A stretch of DNA of 64,000 nt from contig NC_087075.1 of NCBI RefSeq assembly GCF_026151205.1, positions 618,501-682,500 on the forward strand, given 5' to 3'. Below are positions 1 to 12,440 of this stretch, one piece after another (the first letter of the stretch is position 1; each line of letters begins with the position of its first letter). Made by a program: the position numbers and the translations under genes. Source of the DNA: Bolinopsis microptera (taxonomy: Eukaryota; Ctenophora; Tentaculata; Lobata; Bolinopsidae). Below the pieces are notes generated by a model. It had not been told where the DNA came from, ran no database searches, and worked only from the letters and a program-made list of their open reading frames with translations.

Positions 1-2148
1 CTATTTGATTTACGATCGCTTACATATTAAAACACTACTACAATACTTTCACAAAACAAAACGACGGGACACAGAAAGGAGAAGGACACCACACACACGG
101 AGAACTGGCTTGCTGTAGATTGAGAATCTGAATTATATTTAATTATGATCTTTGTTCAATTAAAAAGGTGTGATCATACTACTAGAGTATATTGGGCTGT
201 CACAGTTGCTGCAAGGTTTAACATTGGGGTCCAAAACGTAGAGTGTTGAGTACAACTTATAATTTTCGCTGTTTTTACTAGTAAGAGATACAAAATAAAA
301 AATATAAAGAATATAAATACTGCAAGTTTACGGATATAGCGCGAGCGAGCGGCGCCATTTCATAATTCTGGCGCTGGTAAATCACGCTGGGTAATGAAAT
401 GAAAAAGTTATACAATGTTTAAGTTTTTGGCGCGCTATACCTTGATTGACAAAGTCAATCCGACCAGAATCGTTTGCTCTGCGAAGCAGAGCAACGTCGA
501 CGCGACGCCGAACGTACGACGCATGACTCCATCGAAGATGCGAAGCAAGAATGCTAAGTTCGCTGCGGCGCAGTCGAAGCGGCGAGACCTCCAACACTAT
601 ACCAAAAATTCAGAGTCCCATATCTCTTCATTAAGCCGTCGATAAAACAATTGCAATATAATAATTTAACATAACAATCAAAATGCACGTCTACCTCGAA
701 TAAAAGTGTTTTTCGGATTTTTTCTTTTAGTTTACCCCTTATTTTAACATGGCAGCAGTCACTAGCGCTTTGCACGCCGCTTTTTTCAAGCTTCATGAAC
801 GTCGCGTACAGAAGAAAAATACGATGAGAGGATCACACAAGGAACATCAAGCTAGGAAAATGTCAAAGCACAATCCCAAACTTTTCAATTGTTAATGAAA
901 TGCAACCCACCGCTTTTGCGCTTTAGTAAAACAAAGTAATTTTTAGTAAAACAAAGTATTTTTATTTATTAGCATGCAATCGATTCATAAGAAATAATTA
1001 TAAGAATATAATAGTAATTCACACCATATAACTGATACGTTTCGAGTAGTCGTGCCATGGCTAAATTTAACTAGGACCAGTGGTGTCGATTAACAATTTT
1101 AAAAAGGTGCTTCTAAAGTGACACAAATGGAAAATTTTAAGAAAAGACGGATCAAAAACACAGATCCAAGGACAAAGGAGACCCCACTGCAGGACCATAC
1201 ATGCTATTGGCTTGTGCATGGCCCAAAAGGTTCGAGTTGTCCAGGAAACTTAACGAAGCAGGTCACCTAGTTTTGAATTCAGACTAGGCTTGATGCGTCT
1301 GGGGTTTCTAGGGGTGGGGAGTAGGATTTAGGATGTGCCAGGTTTGTTTCAGGCGGACATGGAAATAAGCGAGGTAATATAAATGTATATAAAAATCATA
1401 TCCAATAAAAAATAGATCCAAAAATAGATCCAAAGAATTCACACGGCAGTCAGGTAACATTCAGACAGGGATGCTTTTGAAACAGGTCTAATAAGCGCTT
1501 TTGTAATTTAGATGTATGCAAGGGAAGGGATGCTGATAGACAAAGCTGGTTACAATTCCAGCAATTAGGAGGGAGCCACTCAATTTCACTGGACGCCCAT
1601 GTTGTCAATTAGCTGGGTTTTCACGTAAGAGCTTTTTGATACGGCTCTTTGAAATTGAGTGGGGGGAAGAAAGGTCGGAAAATTATACTAGAGCAGGGAC
1701 CATGACATTGTTTTCAGGTGATATCAAAAGGAAGCAAGCGTGCGCATCCATCGAAGAAATTTAGACGAGTATAATTTGCAAATCCCAAACTGTAAAGCAT
1801 TGCAATTTTTGGTAGGTTTATAAACCTACAAAAACGCGAGCGGACTCGTCGACGGTCTTTAGAGACAAAATTTTAACCAGTAACATCACCCGTCAATGAC
1901 GGTTGTTCGCCTCGTACGCTGCGCACATTCCATGTGCAATTAGGACACACTTTATTTCGTAAAAAGCAATGTAACAAGCATTGAATAAGTTACACAATTT
2001 GCGGCCATTCGCGTATTTGCCAAAAATTTTAAATCGAGCGCTATCGATTCGTACCATTTTATGAACGGGTGAGGTTTTTTTAGGCCTGGCGGAAAAGACA
2101 TATTCACACAACGGTTGTTATATGTTTCAAGTATAGTACCTGGTTCAC
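1..2148. other. Start of unit; no gene recognised
   Basis: This AT-rich stretch recurs at 17,986-20,089 and 35,780-37,888. A conserved block near 200-250 reads 'attggggtcc' followed by an imperfect 'ccaaaaccggagtgg'. Possible coding fragments lie near 750-900 (after ATGGCAGCAGTCACTAGC) and 1,140-1,280, but the three copies disagree in frame and I recognise no family. Confidence 0.4.
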
Positions 2149-2305
2149 AGGGTCGCTCACATAATTACGTACTCACCGAGGGAGGAAGGTTTTCCAAAAT
2201 AACGATAGGTAATTTGACACAATACTTTGTGGAAATCTGATACGGAGGGGAAAGGGGGGTTAAAAAATGTTCCAAAAACTGATTACGTATTATGTGAACA
2301 CCCCC
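2149..2305. mobile_element. MITE-like element with ~24 bp terminal inverted repeats (copy A)
   Basis: The left end reads GGGTCGCTCACATA followed by a TACGTA-type core. The right end is its reverse complement, ending in TACGTATTATGTGAACNNCCCC. The body is non-coding and contains a run of Gs and 'gtccaaaaactgattacg'. Small size, TIRs and absence of coding capacity indicate a non-autonomous DNA transposon; superfamily not assigned. Confidence 0.55.
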
Positions 2306-3039
2306 AATAGCTGATTTTGAGTCGCTTTGTACCTAACAGGAACTTCCTTATTTCGCGTGTGGTCACCCTGCAAATGTGCTTTGTCTGTTTTCTTTTCCTC
2401 AGTAGTATATCTAAAAGAATGTTGTTGACACTGTGTACTGACCTCACAACATCGACATCTTGCACAAGTAACTACTACCAGATTGCTTCCCAGGAGCTAT
2501 TTAGAGATTACTTATGATTTGGGTCCAGTCCAACAGTTTTGTGATTTGAGATTGCATAGAAAATGAAGTCACATAGTAAACGCGTTAATCTCAAATTATA
2601 TACATTCAATACTTTAAATTTACTCATTATTTGTTTTCACACCAATATATAAAATCTTAAATGAAGTTGTTTATAAATTACCATTTTTTAGCATAACTCT
2701 ATTTAGAGATAAGAGGTGGTTATTGTGTTAAGCTACATAAAACCAGTAATAATACTTATGTAATATTATAAAAAGTAAACTGTTGTACTGAAAACACCAT
2801 TCTCTCAGATTAGAGTTTTTTATATATCAGAAATTGGACACAATTGCAAGTTACAACTATTTTATATGTAAATGGTGATATATTTAATTCATCGACCATT
2901 ACATATGTTAAATAAGTCAGTAAATCAGTATCTGTGGTCCATGTAAAGATTCCATCTATCTAACCAATGACGCTTTAAGCTTACACAAACAGATGACATA
3001 CTTCATACCAAAAATTCCCTGAATTAGATAGTTCATTAA
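2306..3039. other. AT-rich stretch upstream of the SLC35B1-like gene
   Basis: No convincing coding exon. It recurs at 20,247-20,990 and (in part) 38,047-38,700. First exon(s) of the SLC35B1-like gene may lie here, since the first recognised exon begins inside the first membrane segment. Confidence 0.4.
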
Positions 3040-4745
3040 AACTTACTTTTCGGGAAATATTCCTGTTGCTACTTCGTACTACGGCATATGTCCCAACGAA
3101 GAAAATAACAAGAGGAACATATGGGGCTGAAAATGAGAGAATATTTCTACACCATGTTTCTTGTCTTTTGCCAGTGCATCATCAATGCTATGTCGCCAAA
3201 GGTATGGTACTACTTAATCATGTCTAAAATACCATGTGACCTATAACAAACCATTGTGACAAATATAATTGGCTATTTTTTTAGAAGCCAAATAGTGATC
3301 AGTACCTGAAGTGGTCTTACATTGTGTCTGTAAATACCCATTTAATTACAGGAATACTTCCTGGTGACAGACACGCCTCCGGACAAAACACATCATACCT
3401 AGATATATCAGCGGAGTTACTTACGTTGGAGCCCATGTTGGCCTCCATGCCTCCCTTAAAAGGCCAACTATCCGAACGCAAGTGTTGACAAGAGTTGTAA
3501 ACCCATTCCCGTGAGCTGCTTGAGTGATATTAGCTGGTACGTATAAACAAAAGCAGTTGTCTGGGTTTTATATGATGTTGAAATTGAACAGGAGAAGCTT
3601 TTGCTCCATGTATCACAATGTGAGTTAATTGAAAAAAACAGTGACCTTAATGTTAAGTACGATAACTTTGGTTTATTTTTATCAAATTAACTCAGAAAAA
3701 GGTATAATAGATGTCAAGACCTGTCGTGAGTTGATAGTAGTTGGAGATGCTCTGTGCATGTATAAAGAACGGTAAATCGACGGCTCTGGATTTACGATTG
3801 TTCAGTTGAAATTGTTACTTTCACACATCCTTTGACACTTGGTGGGTACAGACGACAAATATAACTAACTTCTTATTCGGAATCATTTAGCTTGTTTTGA
3901 AGCTATGTGATTGACTTAACATTTTGACAATCTGTATAATCTGCACAATTGCCGTCGTTTTACCTTATAATAAAACCGATTTGATAAAAGGTTAAAACTT
4001 TGACCATAAAATACATAGCCAAGTAAGTACAATAACTTCTCATCGCTGAACAATATAGCCTGCTCCTTGCATGCTAGTTCCATGTCGGAAGTCGTACTCA
4101 CGAATATCACTAATTAAAATTATCACTTACAAGACGTCCAAACTGAGAGCTCAAAGAAAAAGAGACACGGAAAGAAGCTCACTACATGATGTTAATGATG
4201 AACCCCGTCAGCAATGTAAATATTTCAAAACTTATATAAATCCTAGCTGTGAGTGTATCTCTAATCATTGCTATTGGTTAGTTAATTGCATCACCGTCCA
4301 TAAATTAACTTCTCCCGTGGCTTCTTAGTTTATAAATAAAGAGAGATGTATAATTGCAAAATCAATTATGACAATATATTTCAGGTTGATCATGACGATA
4401 TCTCTTTTGCCACTGGAGAGATCTGGGAAGCCACACATTCTTGCACAAAACACCCGCGAAGTCGTTCCGACATCTCACATTCGGAGTTGCCAGTGCCACG
4501 GTCAAACTTCATCTTCACACCGTGTCTAGTTCGGGCCCCTGATGTGCTCCAACTGACCCCAACCCGTAAGTAACTTTAACATCCTGAGGATACTGTCGAT
4601 ATTGTTTGTAATGCCCTGGCAACCCGACAGTGGATGGACAGCAGATTGTCTTTGCGGGACTAGTCTGACCGATAGGTTTGGTAAAACTGTCAAGGTTGAG
4701 ACACCTGAAACATTTAACTTTAGGTGTTGAAATGGGAATAAATTA
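3040..4745 (+). CDS. SLC35B1: SLC35B1-like ER nucleotide (ATP/ADP) transporter, copy A, frame-broken
   Basis: Member of the nucleotide-sugar-transporter-like DMT family. SLC35B1 is the ER membrane exchanger supplying ATP to the ER lumen. Exons recognised from the consensus of copies A and B: about 3,040-3,202 (CYFYY-type TM1, then EKITRGTYG and CIINAMFAK); 3,400-3,535 ([17 protein letters not shown], the family's most diagnostic block); 3,700-3,785 (VVGVALFMYKDGK); 4,030-4,080; 4,129-4,218 (DGLTGVVQDH); 4,384-4,565 ([18 protein letters not shown]); and on to about 4,741 (KFYTILGS, VFAGLVLD, RFGKTVK). Exons are separated by short introns with GT/AG ends. No single copy reads through because of scattered indels, which I take to be sequencing error. 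The N-terminus is not resolved. It is the first of four same-strand genes in the unit. Confidence 0.82.
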
Positions 4746-5461
4746 TTCTGGGTCACCACAGTAACTGATATAATTCTCGTTTATTTACATAAAAAATTGC
4801 ACCAGTTTTAGACTGTAATATTACTTTAAATACCCTTAAATTTCATCTTAAAAAAAACCAAAAGTTTTTGCTAGACAGTTTATCTGATAATCAAATTTTA
4901 ATCTATTCATAACGTTTTAATTGATTATTACATATATTGAAGATAGTTTAATAACAGTTAAGTTTAGTTTCAAAGATCTCTTTTGTTGTACCTTTTAGCT
5001 CACAGGTCTGTATTAAGGGATTAAATATTAAACAATTCAAAATTTCACCTTGGACCCCCTAGACTTTTTAGTTAAATTCTCCGACTGTATTTCAAAATAT
5101 TTATTAGAGTGAGTTAATACATTTCTTTTTCAAGAACATGCTACATAACCGACTACGAAAATGATGATTTGGTACCGATAAGAAAGTATATGTGATGTTA
5201 GTATAGCTATGACCAACTAAGCTCTTAATATTAGTATCCTGTTTATATTTCGCTGACTAATGATCAGAATCGCGTTTACGACTACATAAAGTTGGCCATT
5301 ATTCAAGATATTCAAAGCTCGTTATGGTTTAATTTGCCACGATACATTCTATTATGTAAAGCTCTATGTTTTCGTTCCTGGAATTGTTTAAATCATCATC
5401 CTACAGACACTAAACCATCTAAAATAACCATTGTTTATACAATATCCCACCCTGTAGCGAA
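4746..5461. other. AT-rich spacer between the SLC35B1- and RP9-like genes
   Basis: About 700 bp with no recognisable exon; copy B equivalent 22,736-23,439. Presumably holds the SLC35B1 3'UTR and RP9 5' region. Confidence 0.5.
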
Positions 5462-5490
5462 AATGTCGGAAGGGTTCATTATCCCCCCGA

Positions 5491-5553
<63 letters not shown>

Positions 5554-6760
5554 AGCTCGAGATCGCCTGGCTCCAAAACTCCGAGAAAAGAAGCCAACAA
5601 GTTAACACAAACTGACTTGTTCTACCAAGATCCATTAGAAATGGTCACGTAGCAGATCTGAAGCAGAAACCCGAGACTTGTGAGCCGCCTGCCGGATGAA
5701 CAGCGAGGTGAAAACGTGTAAATTTGTTTATAACAAACAAGTGTACAATATGTTTATAACGTTTTAAAATACGTCTTTTGATAATTTTATATTCGTGGCT
5801 ATGCAGGTACGATATTTCGATAAAATGTTTTCGAAGGGAATAAGTTAGGCACATAATGTATGTTTATCGTTTGCAGTGCGAGAAAATTCTGAAGTCTGCC
5901 CCAACAAAAGGGCTGTGGATGCCACTAGGGAAGGAGGTAAAAGTGATGCAATGTTGGCGATGCACACAGTATGGTCACCGAAACAGGAATAAAGAGTGAA
6001 CATTAGCCTCTAAAGGGAACCTCAAACGAACAGCTTCGTAAGATTCACGAGGATCAATGTATCACATGATGCGGCAGAAGGTAGGTAAATTGAGCCTTTG
6101 AGCTAGAGATCCTTCGTTGGTCTACGTTGTAATTGCTATGTTTTAGAAGTGTCGTTTAAAATTGTATCGACCGATTTGCCCATCAGTAATGAACGATCAG
6201 TATACTTTGATTCAGCTTACACATTTATTTTTGAAAATCCAATCAAGCAATAAAATTGATGTATATTACAAATATCAATTAATAAATTGATGAATGATGA
6301 AGCAAGCTTCCTTAATTCGGGATAGCCTGTGGCAGACAACGCCGATCTAATGCTACTACAACCTACACAAGTGCAAGTAAGTAGTAAAATATTTCATGCT
6401 AGGCATGGCAATTAATATAATAAATAATTAAAATAATTCCTCAGCAAACGATGACCAGGATGAGGATGGCAACACCAAAAAGAGTTGAGGGATAGCTCAG
6501 ATGAAAAGCAAAGTGGAGAAGATACTAGTGGTGGCAGTGATGAAGACTCCGAAAAAGAAAAGAAGAAGACGAAAGAAGAAGAGGCAATAAGAAGAAAAGA
6601 AAAAGTCAATCAATCCACGAGGGAGAAAGATACAGATCATGGAAAAAAGAGGAGTTCAGAAAAGAAAAATAAAAAGAAGAAAAAAAGGAGACACAACCCG
6701 TCGGACATGAGGATTCAAAAGAATGATCATGAGTTTTCTGAGATTCAGAGTTTCTGAACT
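5462..6760 (+). CDS. RP9: RP9 (PAP-1)-like zinc-knuckle splicing-associated protein, copy A
   Basis: RP9 is a small nuclear protein linked to pre-mRNA splicing and the PIM1 kinase. The start exon (ATG at about 5,464, MSEG/MSKG) should read on into PPKLENAWLQLE and LDLFYKDPLEDG, matching the RP9 N-terminus. Here it is interrupted by a 58-base G run absent from copy B. The next exon, about 5,876-6,083, encodes LKSAPTKGLWMPLGKEVKVM and then the CCHC-like knuckle CWRCKQYGHRTGDREC and HEDPMYHMMRQK (consensus of both copies), the family signature. A short exon near 6,336-6,377 and a Lys/Glu/Ser-rich tail at 6,440-6,757 fit the DSTSDED plus poly-Lys end of RP9. The exact stop is uncertain because the copies disagree. 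Confidence 0.82.
5494..5551. repeat. 58-nt poly-G run inserted in RP9 exon 1 (copy A only)
   Basis: Fifty-eight uninterrupted Gs sit between 'atccccccgaatt' and 'caagctcgag'. In copy B (23,457-23,475) the same exon reads straight from 'cccccc' into 'aagctcgag'. An insertion in only one copy, in a coding exon, with no target-site duplication, is best read as a sequencing artefact. Confidence 0.8.
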
Positions 6761-7219
6761 ACGATTTAATCATAAAATACTGAAAAAGTATTTCAATACA
6801 GTACGTCAACTAGAATGTTATCGGGATTACAAAATACACATGATATGGACTAAAAGGTATTAACTCTTGAATTAACCCCAGTTATATTTTCTACAAACTC
6901 TCAAACAGACTACTAGTTTTTTTGACACACAACGACGGAAATACAGTTTTGACAAATATTATTGACTTTAACGTCTACCACAGCCATATTACCTATTTAT
7001 TGTGAGTTATAAAGTACGAACTGATTTTTATAATGTTAAGAAGATACGAACAAGATGTAATTTTTCACTGTGTTTTATTGAAGGCAAAAATTCGAATCAT
7101 ATCATACACTGTTGCAATGTTTGCTTTTGGAGTGCATAAATCACGATACCAGCATTATATCCGGACCGTTATTAATAAAGTGATCTACAGATAGCATGCA
7201 GTAGATTGTAGACAACAAG
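6761..7219. other. Spacer between the RP9- and WDR55-like genes
   Basis: AT-rich, no assigned exon; copy B equivalent 24,695-25,165. The WDR55 translation start may be within its last ~60 bp. Confidence 0.45.
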
Positions 7220-8508
7220 TAATTAAGAACACAAAGCACAATGAAGAAGCCCAAAAGATGTCTCGCAAATAAACAGCCTTCCCGTTCGACATCATCCCCA
7301 CCGACCCAGACCTCACAGCAGTCAGCACCATCGAGAGTGAGATCGTCTATCTGTCCCTGCAAGATATATCTCCCAAAATATATACTGGTCAAACACACGG
7401 ACTCTTGTCGCGTATTTTGTTTTCAGGCACTTCACTCCTGTCCATTTCAAGTGACAATCATTTGTGTGAGATATATTGAGACTAGGAAGAACCGCATAGG
7501 TATCAATGCCCTCACGATAATCCGCTGTATGCACTGTAGAAGTCAGGGATGGGAAGTATTCGCCTACTGGGGATGACGAAGGGGTAAGTTTGTTTTATAC
7601 TTCTTTAGTTTTTAAGCTCAGTTATTTTAAGGAATGTTTTTGTGAGGTTAGTAATAATTCCTGAAAATATCTTTGCTGATTCCCTCCCTCAAAAAGTCAA
7701 AATACATTCAAATCCTTTCCTAATTAAGAGCCTTGTGCATATAACAAACTTTACTAATTGTCTTTTCAAATATTACAGGTTATAAATTGTGGGAACTGAC
7801 AAAAGAGAACCCATCGTGATGATACAACCAAGCACGACACTTCATCGCCGCCTTCTCAGTCGATATCCACAGGATCCACCCGTGGTACTGCATCTGGAGA
7901 TGGCGCCTCTCTAGTCTGGAACCAAGACACAAAGCAAACTCATAGCACGTTCTGACGAATGAGACAGTGAGCTGTTAACATGTGACTGGAGCGAACCAAC
8001 GTAAGTTGTTTGCGGGGACGGAGAGGGTGTTGAACATATTTCCGTGGGACAACTGGGGGGAATATCAGACAGGATACCCTTTCGGAGGAAGTGAGCGTGG
8101 AATACGTGGTTGTGTTATTCTTATGATATTCTAGTTTTAGGATGTATGGACGGTGTTATCCGAGCTACCTCCATCCACCCTCTTTCCCTCACAAACCCCT
8201 GACGCCACATTGGGATCACTCTGATAACTCTATAAGGGCCTGTAGTTTGTCGCATGATGAAGAGAGATCATGACAATAGAATGATTAATTTGTTAGGGCA
8301 GTGGTCCCGTTGAAAACAGGATGAGGATATTAAAAACATTCTGTTGAGGGACAGTGATAAGGATAGTGGTGATTCAGAGGATAATGATGATGAAGAGTCA
8401 GAATCGTCAGAAGATGAGCAACCTAAGAAAAAGAAAATTAAACATATTAGTTCGAAGGAAATTAAGTACGAACGAGACTGCGGATTTATTTCCAGCAACT
8501 TAGCTTAG
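7220..8508 (+). CDS. WDR55: WDR55-like WD40 protein (rRNA processing), copy A
   Basis: WDR55 is a nucleolar WD40 beta-propeller needed for rRNA processing. Exon near 7,230-7,400: SHPTQDL.AVSTIEGEIVFLSL (consensus), the first WD blade. Exon 7,425-7,575: SIGINAHDNPLYAL and DGKVFATGDDEG, ending at GTAAG. Exon from about 7,780: KLWDLRKEEPI, the strand carrying the WD dipeptide. Exon near 8,010-8,140: EGVLNIF then SEEVSVDTVVLIPEN. Exon to 8,508: CMDGVIRATSIHP, followed by an acidic stretch, a KKKKIKH basic patch and a C-terminus ending DFFSDLA then TAG, which corresponds to the WSTDDFFAGL tail of vertebrate WDR55. Frames shift within exons; I take this to be sequence error. OSGEP starts only ~210 bp downstream. 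Confidence 0.8.
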
Positions 8509-8719
8509 TCTTACTATAGTGAACGGTTAAAGAGAAGTATAGACTACCGTTGACTTTTTATATTAACTATTTCTATTTACCGTAAAATTGACCATAGTAT
8601 GGTATTTAACCTGCCTAATTAACTGTTCTCAATCAATTTGATTATATATACTAAATAAATAGTACGAATAGTACGCAACAATCAACACAATAATTTCCAT
8701 CTTAAAGTTAGCTGAAACA

Positions 8720-9322
8720 ATGGTACTCTCAATCGGTTTGAAGGAAGATGCAAACAAGTAAAAAGGAGTAGGGATTTGAGCGGATGGTGGAAGTATTGTC
8801 CAACCCCCGACCACCCTACTGTGCACCCCCGGTCAACGGTCTTACCAACGTCACACCGCGCAACATCACCGAGACAATATCCTCAAACTATTCAAACAGG
8901 CTATCGATTAAGTATGCTGTTTTAAAACTTAACATACTCAATCTATGGACTTTCACCGAGCCATACTTGAAACTTGATGTGTAGTTTTGTATGGAAAAAC
9001 GAGCGCTTAACACCGTATCTCTTCTTTTCAGGAACAGGTGGTCTATCAATAACCGATATAGACTGTGTGAGTTATACTAAAGACCGGATGGGAGCGCCGG
9101 CTATGTCCAGCACTGCCGTGTAGCGCGCGCACCTCTCTCTGGAGCAACCTGGAACATTCCACTCAATGCCTTTTAACCAATGTATCGTCTCATTTTGAGA
9201 ATGGGTGAGACAGGTCTGTATTACATGTTGTTGTGAATTTAATCTTTATTTTCTTCAATGATATTCTCAGTTTTGGTGAAAACAGATTTCAATCCATTTT
9301 TTTTTTTTTTTTTTTTTTTTTT

Positions 9323-9365
<43 letters not shown>

Positions 9366-10785
9366 CCCCCCCCTTTCCCTCAGTTGAATTGAGTTACAGC
9401 CTTGACTTATTTTGTTTAATCTACGAAGGAAAAGATATTTTTACAATACTTCTGCCAAGGATAAGGAAATCAATACGTGGGTAAAATATTCCGAAAAACA
9501 AAATAATAAATAGTTTAAAATGATTATAATGCAGATTGATGTGTAATAAGAAGGAAAATCAATACATATAATCATCAGATGTATACAGAATACAATAAAG
9601 CATAGGTGTAGTGTATACTGACCAGGAACAGGTTGCAATAACCCCACAGTACTCTACGAGTCGGAGGCCATACACAGGTTGATCAATTACATGAAACAGA
9701 GATACATGATAACGTTGAAACCCTGGATACTAGCAGTCGTCAAAGCACTTGGAACGGTTTTAGTTTAAACGTTTAATCAAATTATTTAAAAGAGTAAATC
9801 TCCGCTTTCTATTTCGTAAAAACTATTTTGTATAGCCAAACTTAGTATCTTTGGTATTTCAACATTGGATTCTGGCCGAATTAATTCCAAAATAAGACGC
9901 CTACATGCAGGTTAGCCAGAGTGATGAAGTAAGTAACGACCCCTGTCCCAGGATACAACATGTGAGCACTTGCTAAACAGGGAAAAAAGTTTTATTGAGC
10001 TACCTTAACTGAGTCAAAGGAAAGGATGGTCATCTTTTCCTTGGTTTGGTCAAAGAATGTTTATTCTAGCAGGAACCCCGTCTAACACTAAAGTGGTTTT
10101 AAGACACGATAGACAAAAAGTGATTATTCCCTATTTAATTCGCGTTTTTTGACAACCACTTGGAGTACCCCAAAAAAAAATTTTTTATTATTTTATTGGG
10201 CACTAAATTAATATTCCTTGGCCATTTTTTATTTTATTTTTTTCAGTGCTGATTTGAAGCCATTAAAGCATTGACCCAGTCAAAAAAAGTTTCAGTTGTA
10301 TAACTTATAACGGTTTTTGCGGAAAGATGCGTTAAAGTTGATGCCGTGGAGTCAGTAAAAGGGCACGGATATATACATACAAATATATCGTCTCGCGTTT
10401 ATATATAGTAAAGATAAGCTCGGATATTGTATCATGTAATATCTTCTTTCATATACAATATACATCCCATTCTCTAACATTCAATTGGCGTCACCCTGCA
10501 ATTTCCAGACTGTTATCGCACATTGAAGGACTGCTGTAAAGATGCCTTGCGGCAGGAGACTGCCCTAAAGCGATCTTTGTTATTCTTTACAGGGTTAAGC
10601 AAAACAAAATCATCTTCTGTGCGTAAAATTAACATGGGTTCACTTATTAAACGTCACCCATTACTAACTTTCAGTTTGTTGAAACTTGGCCGGATAATGC
10701 ATTTATCTGTTGATTAAACATAATAATACTGTAATTTCCAGAAACAGTGTTCGCGATGCAGTGGAGATAACCGAACGAGCGATCT
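8720..10785 (+). CDS. OSGEP: OSGEP/Kae1-like tRNA threonylcarbamoyladenosine synthase, copy A, C-terminus not found
   Basis: OSGEP (Kae1) is the catalytic subunit of the KEOPS complex making t6A37 in ANN-decoding tRNAs. Exon 1 from ATG 8,720: consensus SIGLEGSANKIGVGIVRDG, then [24 protein letters not shown], donor GTAAGT near 8,912. Exon 2, about 9,033-9,205: [33 protein letters not shown] (metal-binding HxxxH start). Exon 3, about 9,630-9,760: [29 protein letters not shown]. Exon 4, about 9,935-10,050: [27 protein letters not shown]. Exon 5, about 10,505-10,590: [20 protein letters not shown]. Exon 6, about 10,741-10,785: ETVFAMLVEITERA. The downstream GGVGCN block and DNGAMIA region expected in the family were not found before the next gene. 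Frameshifts are scattered. Confidence 0.85.
9297..9365. repeat. ~68-nt poly-T run in an OSGEP intron (copy A only)
   Basis: A T27-A-T41 tract followed by a short C run sits inside the intron after OSGEP exon 2. Copy B at 27,255 reads 'tccatttctctcag' with no such tract. It parallels the 58-G insertion at 5,494. Confidence 0.8.
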
Positions 10786-11609
10786 ATCTCCCAACAGACG
10801 ACAATTCCTCAGATAATCCATCAACTGTTCTGCATAAAATGCTAAGCACCTTCCTATCAAAGACCACCATTAAACCACTTTTAATTATTGACCTATTATA
10901 CTTAGTTGGTAGTTTTTATAGGACCACATTAATTTATTAACATATCATACTTAGTAAATTTTTATTTTGTGTGACTGTATCACCCAGTTTTAACATTTGA
11001 TAATGTACAGTATATTGAACAACCCAATTTGACTGAATGATATTTATATTCTAATAAAATTCTAGATATTTTATATAATATTACAACAGACGACAACTTC
11101 CTGTTTTTTCTTCTATATTAGTTTTACTCAAATCTCATGTACAGACTTTTTTACAAGGACATGACAAATGATACTCACATTAGGCATACATTAATTGCAT
11201 CTAAATATTTCACTTGCATTATAGGCTTAGAATTTATTCTCTAGGTCAAGCAGTATTTAAAATGTTTTAATTCATTTGTAGTATGACAATGTAAGGTATA
11301 TAAGAAGTTATTTAAATTTTGCTTGGGCTATTATATTGACTAGGTATTGAGGTTTAATGAGGAATATGGAATTGAATTCTATATAAATTTACACTATGTG
11401 GTTGGGGGCATTTTGCATATTCAATATGGTACTAACTCATCTATAATCATCTATTTGATTGGTATTCCGTTTTCTGTTAATTTCTCATGAAATAGATTAT
11501 TATATCTAAATTGGCTTTAGTCGGGTGCCCCGCCTAAAAGAACTGGAATCTACCAGGAAGCATCCGTCACGAGCTTGGTCTACATAAAATTAAATTAATA
11601 ACCATTCAT
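10786..11609. other. AT-rich stretch after OSGEP exon 6
   Basis: No recognisable exon on either strand; copy B equivalent 28,626-29,465. The missing OSGEP 3' exons would be expected here but were not identified. Confidence 0.45.
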
Positions 11610-12440
11610 TCATGTATGTGCACGAAATTTATTTCAATCAAAACAGAGGAAAAACCTGTGGTAGACACCGTGAATAATTCAACGACAGTGGAATGCAGAA
11701 TCAGACCTTCTCCAATACTGCGAATCTCTTCAGTTCAGTTCGGAGAATGGGCTTCAGTATTTACCTTTTGCGAGAGGTACAAGTATAGCGATCCAGAGAT
11801 GAGAATAAGAAAACCGTGAGATCCCTGATAAAATTGCTTACACTTGTCCTAAAATCAATAGGAGTTCTGTCAGAAGGAAACCCTGTAAATAACATCGGAG
11901 TTGAATCACAACCGCTGCTGAAGAAGGCAGGGTATCTGCCTGAACAATACAGACTAAGAAACGGTGATACAACCAGAGTCTAGCATATATGACATCATTT
12001 CCCATTGAGTGATGCAAATCTCTTCACTGAAATGAAACAACCCAGTTCACACGCACAAGTGTACTCCAAGATCTTTACAGGATGACCAGAAGGAGCAGCT
12101 CACTACAAGCACTCTATCCAGAAGGGGTCAGTCACTGGTGCAGTACGATATAGTTCCACCTTCAGATCATAGATGGAAAGAATCGTGCCATACTTGTATC
12201 TTCTTCTGATTCAAATGGAGCAGGTATGAAATTTGGAGAGGAACACAAAAGGGAGCTTTGGTAAGTGGCTGCCTGTCGGATGTTTGGACTCCTACAATAG
12301 ATTGAACATTAACCCTTATCCTTGCATGTGATACAAGAACATTGTTATTAAGTGTGGTGTATAAATGATGATAGAAGACCATCTGTTTAAATATCTCAGC
12401 GTGCAATTTTTTGCTATAATTAGTCATCTAGAATTCAAGA
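11610..12440 (+). CDS. Unidentified candidate protein-coding region, copy A
   Basis: Less AT-rich than its surroundings and conserved with 29,465-30,330. The consensus contains peptide stretches such as EIPDKIATLVPENQWEFLQK (about 11,810-11,880), KKAGYLPEQYR or KKARVSGLNIQEQ in alternative frames, and RIPEGVMLTTSTLSRMGQSL near 12,090-12,140. An exon end near 12,235 ('gcaggtatg') looks like a donor. The frame switches often because of indels and I do not recognise the family. It lies on the same strand as the four upstream genes. Strand and coding status are inferred only from base composition and these stretches. Confidence 0.35.

Noticed and set aside
5292-5615. A glycine-rich open frame
   Set aside because: Created by the 58-base G run that copy B lacks.
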